Part shown: positions 1 through 5,619 of the stretch, in pieces
Layout of the letters: every line of letters begins with the position of its first letter
Numbering within the stretch: position 1 is the first letter of the stretch
Origin: DASUSF01 sp036375275
GTDB lineage: Bacteria; Pseudomonadota; Alphaproteobacteria; Geminicoccales; Geminicoccaceae
Assembly: GCA_036375275.1 (NCBI GenBank)
Contig: DASUSF010000338.1
Location: 1 to 6,548, forward strand
Direction: 5' to 3'
DNA: 6,548 nucleotides
Translations under genes and position numbers: made by a program
Notes under the pieces: model-generated
The model's input: only the letters and a program-made list of their open reading frames with translations
Databases searched by the model: none
Told to the model about the DNA's origin: nothing

Positions 1-369
1 GAGCCGACCCCGAACGCGGTCGGCGCGGTGCACCACATCGCGTTCAGCGTGTCCGGTGCGACCTTCGCCCAGGCGGTGGCGCGCCTGGACGCGCGCGGCA
101 TCCGGCACAGCGGGGTCAAGGACCGGGGGTTCATGGACTCGATCTACTTCCGGGACCCGCTCGGCCTGTTGATCGAGCTGTCGGCCTACCGCTTCGAGCC
201 GCCCGCCGGGCTGACGCATGTGGACGTGCTGATGGAGGCGCACCGGATCAGGACCGGGCGGGGCGACCCGCACATCGCGGAAGTCCATCTCGCCGATGCG
301 ATCGAGGCGCTGACGCTGCGGACGCGGGCGAGCCTCAGCGAGGACCGCGCGGCCAGAGACCCGTACTGA
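1..369 (+). CDS. VOC family protein (glyoxalase/extradiol dioxygenase fold), 5' truncated
   Basis: Reading frame 1 is open from the left edge to a TGA at 367-369, giving 122 residues of the C-terminal part of a VOC-fold protein. A GTG at 28-30 lies inside the conserved fold, so it is not the start; the true start is outside the window. The segment opens with a VHHIAFSV strand (His codons at 31-36), where VOC enzymes carry a metal-binding His, and reaches FRDPLGLLIEL, whose Glu codon at 175-177 matches the usual second metal-binding Glu. Both visible ligands are therefore intact. About 55 residues follow the fold, ending HLADAIEAL...SLSEDRAARDPY, a tail I recognise from alphaproteobacterial VOC proteins. 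VOC enzymes include dioxygenases, lyases, epimerases and resistance proteins, so the reaction and substrate cannot be named. The luciferase-like gene follows on the same strand after 76 bases. Confidence 0.85.
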   Translation, partial: EPTPNAVGAVHHIAFSVSGATFAQAVARLDARGIRHSGVKDRGFMDSIYFRDPLGLLIELSAYRFEPPAGLTHVDVLMEAHRIRTGRGDPHIAEVHLADAIEALTLRTRASLSEDRAARDPY

Positions 370-388
370 GCGATCGGGCGGGGTGGCG

Positions 389-436
389 CTTCTCCGGCCG
401 AGGGGGTAGGGGAGGGACCCCAAGCCTTCGGAGAGG
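389..436 (+). promoter_or_regulatory. Possible hairpin covering the ribosome binding site of the luciferase-like gene
   Basis: Bases 389-396 (CTTCTCCG) can pair with 429-436 (CGGAGAGG), giving eight pairs with one G-U. A second stem, 403-407 (GGGGT) with 417-421 (ACCCC), nests inside the loop. The 3' arm overlaps the Shine-Dalgarno at 431-439, so the folded RNA would hide most of it. This could lower or control translation of the TTG-started gene. It may also be chance pairing, which is common at this G+C content. No ligand-binding core or T-tract terminator is recognisable. Confidence 0.3.
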
Positions 437-439
437 AGG
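431..439 (+). promoter_or_regulatory. Strong Shine-Dalgarno fixing a TTG start
   Basis: GAGAGGAGG lies six bases upstream of the TTG at 446-448. This near-consensus site, together with the family's conserved N-terminus (IPFSVLDLAP immediately after the start), supports TTG as the initiation codon; no ATG or GTG is better placed. Confidence 0.8.
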
Positions 440-445
440 CGCCTC

Positions 446-1432
446 TTGATCCCGTTCTCGGTCCTCGATCTCGCCCCGATCGTCGAGGGCGGCGATGCGA
501 CGGAGTCGTACCGCCGGAGCCTCGACCTCGCCCGGCACGCGGAGCGCTTCGGCTACCGGCGCTTCTGGCTCGCCGAGCACCACAACATGCCGGGGATCGC
601 GAGCGCCGCGACCGCGGTCCTGATCGCCCACGTCGGAGGCGGCACGGAGACGATCCGGGTCGGCGCCGGCGGGATCATGCTGCCCAACCACGCGCCGCTC
701 GCCATCGCCGAGCAGTTCGGGACGCTGGAGTCGCTGTTCCCGGGGCGGATCGACCTCGGGCTCGGACGCGCCCCGGGCGGCGACATGGCGGTCGCGCACG
801 CGCTCCGCCGGACGCTCCAGGGCGACGTCGACCGCTTTCCCGAGGACGTGATGGAGCTCCAGGCCTACTTCGAGCCGGTGCGCCCGGGCCAGCGGGTCCA
901 GGCGGTGCCGGGGGCGGGGCTCCGGGTGCCGCTCTGGATCCTCGGCTCGAGCCTCTACGGGGCGCAGCTCGCGGCCGCGCTCGGCCTCCCCTATGCCTTC
1001 GCCTCGCACTTCGCGCCGGGCGCCCTGATGCACGCGATCGACGTCTACCGGCGGGGCTTCCAGCCGTCGGCGCAGCTGGAGCGGCCCTACGTCATGCTCG
1101 GCTTCAACGTGATCGCGGCCGACACCGACGCGGAGGCGCGCCACCTCGCGACCTCGCGCCTGCAGGCGTTCCTGAACCTCCGCCGCGGCCGCCCGACCAG
1201 GCTGCCGCCGCCCGTGGACCGGGTCGAGATGTCCCCCGGAGAGGCGGCGATGGTCGAGGCGGCGCTGGCGTGCTCGGCGGTCGGCGCGCCGGCGACGGTG
1301 CGGCGCGAGATCGTCGCCTTCGTCGAGCGGACCGGCGCGGACGAGCTGATCATCGCGGCGCAGATCTTCGACCACGCGGCGCAGCTCCGCTCGTACGAGA
1401 TCGCGGCGGAGGTGCGCTCGGCGCTGGCCTGA
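446..1432 (+). CDS. Luciferase-like (LLM class) flavin-dependent oxidoreductase
   Basis: A 328-residue protein, a normal length for the bacterial-luciferase-like TIM-barrel family, which uses reduced FMN or F420 to oxidise or reduce small molecules in the cytoplasm. The N-terminus IPFSVLDLAPIVEGG (2-16), the FWLAEHHNMPGIAS segment (40-53), the IRVGAGGIMLPNHAPL strand (70-85) and FPGRIDLGLGRAPG (98-111) are hallmarks of the subgroup often labelled MsnO8-type. PLWILGSSLYGAQLAAALGLPYAFASHF (162-189) is the later flavin/phosphate-binding part of the barrel. The subgroup is annotated by fold, and its substrates are mostly unknown; EHHNMPG-type members are generally treated as FMN enzymes, which is inference here. 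No separate flavin reductase is visible nearby. The gene follows the VOC gene by 76 bases and may share its transcript; it converges on the dodecin gene. Start is TTG behind a strong ribosome binding site, possibly masked by an RNA hairpin. Confidence 0.92.
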   Translation: MIPFSVLDLAPIVEGGDATESYRRSLDLARHAERFGYRRFWLAEHHNMPGIASAATAVLIAHVGGGTETIRVGAGGIMLPNHAPLAIAEQFGTLESLFPGRIDLGLGRAPGGDMAVAHALRRTLQGDVDRFPEDVMELQAYFEPVRPGQRVQAVPGAGLRVPLWILGSSLYGAQLAAALGLPYAFASHFAPGALMHAIDVYRRGFQPSAQLERPYVMLGFNVIAADTDAEARHLATSRLQAFLNLRRGRPTRLPPPVDRVEMSPGEAAMVEAALACSAVGAPATVRREIVAFVERTGADELIIAAQIFDHAAQLRSYEIAAEVRSALA

Positions 1433-1444
1433 CCTCCTGAGGTG

Positions 1445-1470
1445 CGGCGCCGCTGCCCCCGCCGGCGCCG
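1445..1470. terminator. GC-rich inverted repeat between convergent genes
   Basis: CGGCGCC at 1445-1451 pairs perfectly with GGCGCCG at 1464-1470 across a 12-base loop. Each arm also sits in its own 10-base palindrome (1444-1453 and 1462-1471). The position, 13 bases after the luciferase-like stop and 15 bases after the dodecin stop, suits a two-way transcription terminator. There is no T-run on either strand, only a C-run at 1473-1479, so intrinsic termination is doubtful. Confidence 0.3.
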
Positions 1471-1484
1471 GTCCCCCCCGGGCC

Positions 1485-1697
1485 TCAGCTGCCCTCGAAC
1501 TTGAACGAGACGTTCACCTTCGCCCGGTAGGCCGTGACCTTGCCGTCCTGGATCACGAGGTCCTGCTCGACGACCTCGGCGACCCTGAGGTCGCGGAGCG
1601 TCTTCGAGGCGCGCTCGACCGCGACGGTGGCCGCCCGCTCCCAGGACTCGGTGCTGGTGCCGACCAGCTCGATCACCTTGTAGACGTTCTCCGGCAT
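1485..1697 (-). CDS. Dodecin family protein
   Basis: A 70-residue protein. Dodecins are small, mostly cytoplasmic proteins that assemble into hollow dodecamers and, in characterised members, store flavins or bind coenzyme A. The pattern is the family's: strand VYKVIELVGTS (5-15), helix ESWERAATVAVERASKTL (17-34), then two strands, VAEVVEQDLVI (39-49) and KVTAYRAKVNVSFKFEG (53-69). The ATG at 1695-1697 was chosen because GGAG lies six bases upstream and the product then has the family length; the frame stays open 47 codons further upstream, but that part looks like neither protein nor family sequence. The Trp that stacks on flavin in classical dodecins (LRWFEV) is replaced by Val39, and the usual Gln on the last strand by Arg58. 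It belongs to the common subgroup with DLRVAEV and AYR motifs, for which flavin binding is uncertain. It lies 157 bases downstream of the SDR gene on the same strand. Confidence 0.9.
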   Translation of the reverse strand: MPENVYKVIELVGTSTESWERAATVAVERASKTLRDLRVAEVVEQDLVIQDGKVTAYRAKVNVSFKFEGS

Positions 1698-1701
1698 CTC
1701 G

Positions 1702-1708
1702 CTCTCCC
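1702..1708 (-). promoter_or_regulatory. Ribosome binding site of the dodecin gene
   Basis: On the minus strand GGGAGAG precedes the ATG at 1697, with the GGAG core six bases away. This decides between the short 70-residue start and a longer in-frame start at 1838. Confidence 0.7.
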
Positions 1709-1854
1709 GTCGATCGCCGGCATGTTCGGGCGTGTCGCGCGGCCCGTCGCCGGCTTTGCCTCCTGCGTCGCGCGGCACCCCCGCGGCGGGGACTCCGGGC
1801 GCCGCCTCGAGTATCGCACGGATCGACGCGCCATGCACCGGCGGCGTGGGCGGC

Positions 1855-2604
1855 TCAGCCGCCGCGGGTCGGGACCACGACCAGCTGCGCGATCGTGACG
1901 TGGGGCGGCTGCTCGAGGGCGAAGAGGATCGTCCGCGCGACGTCCTCCGGCTCCATGTAGCCCGGGAAGCCGCGGTAGAAGGCGTCGGCCGCGGCCTCGT
2001 CCCCCTCGGCGCGGGCGGCGGCGAAGCCGGTCCGGGCGAGGCCGGGCAGGATCTCGGTGACGCGGAGGTCGGTGTCGGCGTAGTCCAGGCGCAGCGCGTC
2101 GGTGAAGCCGTGCACCGCGAACTTGGACGCGTTGTAGACGTTGCCGCCCTTGAGCGCGCGGAGCCCGGCGACCGAGCCGAGGTTGACGATGTGGCCGCGG
2201 CCGCGCTCGAGCATGCCCGGGACCAGCGCCCGGGTCATCCGGATCAGGCCGATGACGTTGGCCTCGATGATCGCCGCCCACTGGTCGGCCGTGCCCGCTT
2301 CCAGCCGGCGCCGCCCGCCGACGTCGTGGCCCGCGTTGTTGACCAGGACGTCGACCGCGCGCCACCCCTCGGGCAGCCGGCCGGGAAGGCGCGCGATCGC
2401 GTCGCCGTCGGCGAGGTCCAGGGGCACGCCGAGCCCGTTCGCGCCGAGCGGCGCCATGACCGCGTCCAGGCGCTCGGGGTTGCGCCCGGTCCCGATCACC
2501 CGGAGCCCGCGCGCCGCCAGCATCGGCACCAGCGCCCGGCCGATGCCGCTGCTCGCGCCCGTGACCAGCGCGACCGCGCCCGGCCTCAGAATCGGTTCCG
2601 CCAC
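1855..2604 (-). CDS. SDR family NAD(P)-dependent oxidoreductase
   Basis: A 249-residue classical short-chain dehydrogenase/reductase, full length for the family, acting in the cytoplasm on an alcohol or carbonyl substrate. The cofactor loop TGASSGIG is at 15-22 and NNAG at 89-92. The catalytic tetrad is complete: Asn116, Ser144, Tyr157 and Lys161 (YNASK). Arg41 just after the second strand (GTGRN) suggests NADP(H), by inference. The C-terminal PEDVARTILFALEQPPHVTI...VVVPT resembles the YdfG/serine-dehydrogenase-like branch, but the substrate cannot be assigned. The start is GTG at 2602-2604: AGGGGG lies seven bases upstream, and the first strand and glycine loop need these residues. The ATG at 2607-2609 is in another frame. 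The unknown gene upstream ends one base before this start, and the ribosome binding site is inside that gene's last codons, so translation is probably coupled. Confidence 0.93.
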   Translation of the reverse strand: MAEPILRPGAVALVTGASSGIGRALVPMLAARGLRVIGTGRNPERLDAVMAPLGANGLGVPLDLADGDAIARLPGRLPEGWRAVDVLVNNAGHDVGGRRRLEAGTADQWAAIIEANVIGLIRMTRALVPGMLERGRGHIVNLGSVAGLRALKGGNVYNASKFAVHGFTDALRLDYADTDLRVTEILPGLARTGFAAARAEGDEAAADAFYRGFPGYMEPEDVARTILFALEQPPHVTIAQLVVVPTRGG

Positions 2605-2605
2605 G

Positions 2606-3280
2606 TCATCGCCCCCTGTTGCAAAGCCCGCGATCCCCCGCAGCCGGGAGGCCGAGCGAGGGGTGGACCTCCGGCCGGTAGCCGGCAGCGAGCGCAGCCA
2701 CGGTGACCGATGGCGTCAGGACGTCGACCGTCCCGCCGCGGGGCCGGTTGACGGACGCGTGGTACCCGTCGGGAGCGTACAGGTGGAGCCGGTCGGCCCA
2801 GAGCAGCCACGCCCCCTTCATCCCGGAGCGCTCGGGGAGCGCGACGAACACGCCGTCCGGCAGGTCGTCGATCGATCGCCTGTGGCGGACCTGCTGCCGG
2901 CTTCGCGGCTCGACCCGGGAGGCGTGCATCTGTCCATCCAGCTGCTGGATCGTCGCGTCGGTCCCGCCCGTCGCCGCGGTCCAGGCGTCCCGGAACGCCC
3001 GGTACGCGTCGCGCCGGCATTCGCCGCATGGGCGGTGGCCGGCGGCGAGCGCGACGGCCTCGTCCAGGAAGAAGAGCTCGGTGTACCGTCCGGGCGCCAT
3101 GAGGGTCCGGCGGCGACCTCTGAACGACAGGCGGCAGGTGACCCACGCCCGGGTCGTCCAGCGGCTGGTGCCGAGCGTCTGGTCCGGGGTGTGCAGCCTC
3201 CCGCGGTTGCCCATGAAGCGTCCGCGGGCCGCCGCTCCGATGATCGCGCCCTCCGGCGTCACCCTGTTCTGCAGCGGCAT
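2606..3280 (-). CDS. Conserved protein of unknown function with Ada-like GHRPCxEC motif
   Basis: A 224-residue protein that I recognise as a conserved bacterial family without an established function. The ATG at 3278-3280 gives the family N-terminus MPLQNRVTP; the frame is open for 59 more codons upstream, but that part looks non-coding and the ribosome binding site there is weak. Visible segments are MGNRGRLH (23-30), WVTCRLSFRGRRR (46-58), and APGRYTELFFLDEAVALAAG (62-81) leading into HRPCGECRR (82-90; Cys85 and Cys88). The last stretch resembles the RPCxxC half of the Ada N-terminal zinc domain, but the other Cys pair is not evident; Cys49 and His residues could complete a site. ALAAG(H/Y)RP occurs twice, at 77-84 and 196-203, the second time without cysteines. 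There is no signal peptide or membrane segment, so it is probably cytoplasmic. It is one base upstream of the SDR gene, hence probably co-translated. Metal or nucleic-acid binding is a guess. Confidence 0.8.
   Translation of the reverse strand: MPLQNRVTPEGAIIGAAARGRFMGNRGRLHTPDQTLGTSRWTTRAWVTCRLSFRGRRRTLMAPGRYTELFFLDEAVALAAGHRPCGECRRDAYRAFRDAWTAATGGTDATIQQLDGQMHASRVEPRSRQQVRHRRSIDDLPDGVFVALPERSGMKGAWLLWADRLHLYAPDGYHASVNRPRGGTVDVLTPSVTVAALAAGYRPEVHPSLGLPAAGDRGLCNRGR
2612..2617 (-). promoter_or_regulatory. Ribosome binding site of the SDR gene inside the upstream gene
   Basis: AGGGGG on the minus strand ends seven bases before the GTG at 2604. It forms part of the Asn-Arg-Gly codons just before the TGA (2606-2608) of the unknown gene. 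It supports the GTG start and a coupled arrangement. Confidence 0.6.
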
Positions 3281-3554
3281 CAGTCCCGGCCGTGACGAGG
3301 TGGCGGCGACGTGTGCGGCGAGTCCAGGATCGGCTGCCGGTAGAAGAGAGATCGCGCCACGTTCCCGAGCCCGATGCAGACTGCGCTCTCGAGGGAGCGA
3401 CGTAGCCCGGATCGGGTCCGCCGGCAACCGGGAGGCAGCAGCGCACCCACGGGCCACCCGCGCTCTGCCCGCGGTATTCGTCGTCCGACTGCGCGGCCGC
3501 GCGTGATGGCACGAGCCGCCCGCCGACGCGTACCCGCCGAGCTCCGCAGGCGGC
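3281..3554. other. Non-coding gap between tctA and the unknown gene
   Basis: No convincing gene is seen on either strand; the open frames here lack family-like sequence. On the minus strand CCGCC/GGCGG (3549-3553 with 3534-3538) can form a five-pair stem directly after the tctA stop, a weak terminator candidate without a T-run. A perfect 12-base palindrome GCGCGGCCGCGC lies at 3491-3502. CGTAGCCCGGAT at 3401-3412, followed by CCGGG at 3428-3432, resembles a worn half of the dispersed GTAGCCCGGAT-type hairpin repeats found in many proteobacteria. The promoter for the unknown gene should be here, but no clear -35/-10 pair stands out. Confidence 0.5.
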
Positions 3555-5072
3555 TCAGCCGGCGGCCTCGCGGGGGCCGGCGCGCCGCTCCCGCAGCCGG
3601 CGGACGATCGCTTTGCGCACGGGACGGCCGAACAGGCTCACCAGGGTGAGCGCGAAGAAGGTCAGCGCCAGGGGCCGGCTGAAGAAGCCGAGCACGCTCT
3701 GGTCGAACATGATCATCGACTGGCGGAGCGAGGTCTCGACGAGGCCGCCCAGGATCAGGCCGATGATCACCGGCGCGACCGAGAAGCCGTGCCGGCGCAT
3801 GAAGTAGCCGATCAGGCCGAAGATCAGCATGATCCAGACGTCGACGATCGAGGTGGCGAGGGCGTAGGAGCCGACCACCGAGAGCATGAACACCGACGGC
3901 CAGAGGAAGGTGCGCGGGATCATGGTGATCCGCGCGAACAGCTTGGCGCCGGCGAAGCCCACGGCCAGGAACATGAGGTTGGCGATCAGCATCGACCAGA
4001 AGAGGGTGTAGAGCAGGTCCGGCTGCTCCGTGAACAGGGCGGGGCCGGGCCGCACCCCCTGGGCGATCAGCGCGGCGAGGATGACCGCGGTCGTGCCGCT
4101 GCCGGGGATGCCGAGGGCGAGGGTCGGCACCATGGCGCCGCCGGTCGCCGCGTTGTTGGCGGCCTCCGGTCCCGCGATCCCTTCGATCGAGCCGTGGCCG
4201 AACTCTTCCGGATGCTTCGAGAAGCGCTTGGCCTCGTTGTAGCCGATGATGGAGGCGATCGTGCCGCCCTCGGCCGGCAGGATGCCGATGAAGGTGCCGA
4301 TGCCGCAGGAGCGCGCGATGGTCGCGGCGCAGCGCTTGAAATCGTCGAGGCTCGGCAGCCTGGCCGCGACCACGGCGACCCGTTTGCGCACCAGCTTCGG
4401 CACCGTCGCCTGCTGGAGGAGCTCGCTCACCGCGAAGATCCCGATCATCACCGGGATGAAGTTGATCCCCTCGGTCAGCTCCCAGAAGCCGAAGGTGAAG
4501 CGCTCGACCCCGGTCGTGATCTCGAGGCCGACGGTCGCGATCAGGACGCCGGCGGCGCCGCCGAGCAGGTTCTTGACCGTGTTGCCGGCACTGATCCCGG
4601 CCAGCATGGAGAGGCCGAACACGGCGAGCGCGAAGTACTCCGGGGGGCCGAACTGGTAGGCGAGGCGGGCGAGCGCCGGCGCTGCCACGATCATGACGAT
4701 GACGCTGAAGATGCCGCCGATGGCGCTCGCCACCGCCGCCATCCCGAGGGCGCGGCCCGCCTCGCCCTTGAGCGCCATCGGGTAGCCGTCGAAGGCCGTG
4801 GTCGCGGCCGGCGGCGCGCCCGGCGTGTTGATCAGGATCGCGGTGATCGAGCCGCCGTAGGTGCCGGCGCAGTAGAGGGCGGCGAGCACGGCGATCGCCG
4901 CGACCGGCTCCATCGCGAGCGTGAACGGCAGCAGCAGCGCGGTCGCCATGGTCGAGCTGAGGCCGGGCAGCGCGCCGACCAGGACGCCCGCGACCACGGC
5001 GCCGAAGACCATGAGCAGGAGGAGCGGGTCGGCGGCGAGCTCGAGCCCGTGGGCGAGGCCTTCGATGTTCAT
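3555..5072 (-). CDS. tctA: TctA: large membrane subunit of tripartite tricarboxylate transporter
   Basis: A 505-residue polytopic inner-membrane protein, the usual length for TctA. It forms the translocation pathway of TTT transporters, which import a small carboxylate captured by the periplasmic TctC, driven by an ion gradient. Family signatures are all present: GALPGLSSTMATALLLPFT (33-51), YGGSITAILINTPGAPPAATT (72-92) with FDGYPMALKG (94-103), GILPAEGGTIASIIGYNEAKR (263-283), the GPEAANNAATGG segment (301-312), and the repeated-half motif LGIPGSGTTAVILAALIAQG (320-339) with VRPGPALF. About ten to twelve hydrophobic segments are spread along it, and the C-terminus is basic (VRKAIVRRLRERRAG). 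No key motif is broken. The ATG at 5070-5072 is three bases after the tctB stop with no good Shine-Dalgarno, so it is probably translated by re-initiation. Substrate is unknown; the symbol is by family, not by proven citrate transport. Confidence 0.96.
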   Translation of the reverse strand: MNIEGLAHGLELAADPLLLLMVFGAVVAGVLVGALPGLSSTMATALLLPFTLAMEPVAAIAVLAALYCAGTYGGSITAILINTPGAPPAATTAFDGYPMALKGEAGRALGMAAVASAIGGIFSVIVMIVAAPALARLAYQFGPPEYFALAVFGLSMLAGISAGNTVKNLLGGAAGVLIATVGLEITTGVERFTFGFWELTEGINFIPVMIGIFAVSELLQQATVPKLVRKRVAVVAARLPSLDDFKRCAATIARSCGIGTFIGILPAEGGTIASIIGYNEAKRFSKHPEEFGHGSIEGIAGPEAANNAATGGAMVPTLALGIPGSGTTAVILAALIAQGVRPGPALFTEQPDLLYTLFWSMLIANLMFLAVGFAGAKLFARITMIPRTFLWPSVFMLSVVGSYALATSIVDVWIMLIFGLIGYFMRRHGFSVAPVIIGLILGGLVETSLRQSMIMFDQSVLGFFSRPLALTFFALTLVSLFGRPVRKAIVRRLRERRAGPREAAG

Positions 5073-5075
5073 GGC

Positions 5076-5600
5076 TCAGCCGGACAGCAGGTTCTGGATC
5101 GGGCCCGGGAAGTGGACGCCGAGGATGCCCCGGAACAGGCCCCAGATCAGGAGCGGGAACACGACGGCGTAGATCGCCACCGGGCCCAGGCGGCGCTCGC
5201 CCCAGAGAAGCGGCAGGAGCAGGCCGAACAGGAAGAGCGTGATGATCACGCCCACGTGCTCGAAGATCACGACGCAGCCGATGCAGGCGAGCGCGGTCAG
5301 GATGACCGTCCGCCAGTCGGTGCTCCTCGCCCGCCGCTCGACCGGCCCGGCCTGGACCAGGATGATCAGCCCCAGGAAGGCGATCAGGCCGAGCACGAGC
5401 TGCGGGAAGACACGCGGCTGCATGCCGCGGGCGAGCGAGGGCGGCGCGTCGTTGAAGGTCAGCGTGACCGCGTAGAGGACGGCGCAGACCGCGAGGATGA
5501 CGAGGGCCACCCCGACGTCGCCCCGCGGCGGGAAGAAGGGCGACACGCGCCCTCCTTCGTCGGCCGCGGCGCGGTCGTCGCCCGCGGAGTCTCCGGCCAT
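5076..5600 (-). CDS. tctB: TctB: small membrane subunit of tripartite tricarboxylate transporter
   Basis: A 174-residue inner-membrane protein of the poorly conserved TctB family, needed with TctA for transport; its exact role in the complex is not settled. A hydrophilic acidic N-terminus (1-28) is followed by hydrophobic segments at about 29-48, 66-83, 98-113, 116-132 and 140-158. The third and fourth are nearly continuous, which fits the usual count of four to five spans. The loop RGMQPRVFPQLVLG (58-71), just before the second span, matches the conserved family position of the form G...FP...G. The C-terminal GVHFPGP (161-167) is also typical. Identification rests on these points plus its place between tctC and tctA. 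The ATG at 5598-5600 follows GAGAG by seven bases and lies 19 bases after the tctC stop. Confidence 0.93.
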   Translation of the reverse strand: MAGDSAGDDRAAADEGGRVSPFFPPRGDVGVALVILAVCAVLYAVTLTFNDAPPSLARGMQPRVFPQLVLGLIAFLGLIILVQAGPVERRARSTDWRTVILTALACIGCVVIFEHVGVIITLFLFGLLLPLLWGERRLGPVAIYAVVFPLLIWGLFRGILGVHFPGPIQNLLSG

Positions 5601-5607
5601 GCCAGGT

Positions 5608-5612
5608 CTCTC
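5608..5612 (-). promoter_or_regulatory. Ribosome binding site of tctB
   Basis: GAGAG on the minus strand, seven bases before the ATG at 5600, lies within the 19-base tctC-tctB gap. It supports the chosen start; a moderately good site only. Confidence 0.55.
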
Positions 5613-5619
5613 GGCTGGC

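Noticed and set aside
335..1375. A 346-codon open frame on the minus strand opposite the luciferase-like gene.
   Set aside because: Arg/Asp/Pro-rich shadow of the opposite strand; the plus-strand protein has clear family motifs along its whole length.
1779..1791. CCCCG/CGGGG hairpin downstream of the SDR gene as a terminator.
   Set aside because: Only five pairs, a three-base loop and no T-run; too common in sequence of this composition.
1810..1815. GATACT on the minus strand as a -10 box for the dodecin gene.
   Set aside because: The hexamer at the right distance upstream (GTGCAT) is a poor -35, and a single four-of-six match is expected by chance.
1698..1838. A 47-residue in-frame N-terminal extension of the dodecin.
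   Set aside because: Dodecins are about 70 residues, and a good ribosome binding site precedes the internal ATG at 1697. The extension is Ala/Gly/Arg-rich and not family-like.
1732..2706. A 324-codon plus-strand open frame opposite the SDR gene.
   Set aside because: No recognisable domain, biased composition, and it is antisense to a complete SDR with an intact catalytic tetrad.
2141..3295. A 384-codon plus-strand open frame opposite the SDR and the unknown gene.
   Set aside because: Shadow frame crossing two real minus-strand genes; no family-like sequence.
3281..3457. A 59-residue N-terminal extension of the unknown protein.
   Set aside because: The recognised family N-terminus MPLQNRVTP begins at 3280; the upstream part looks like translated non-coding DNA.
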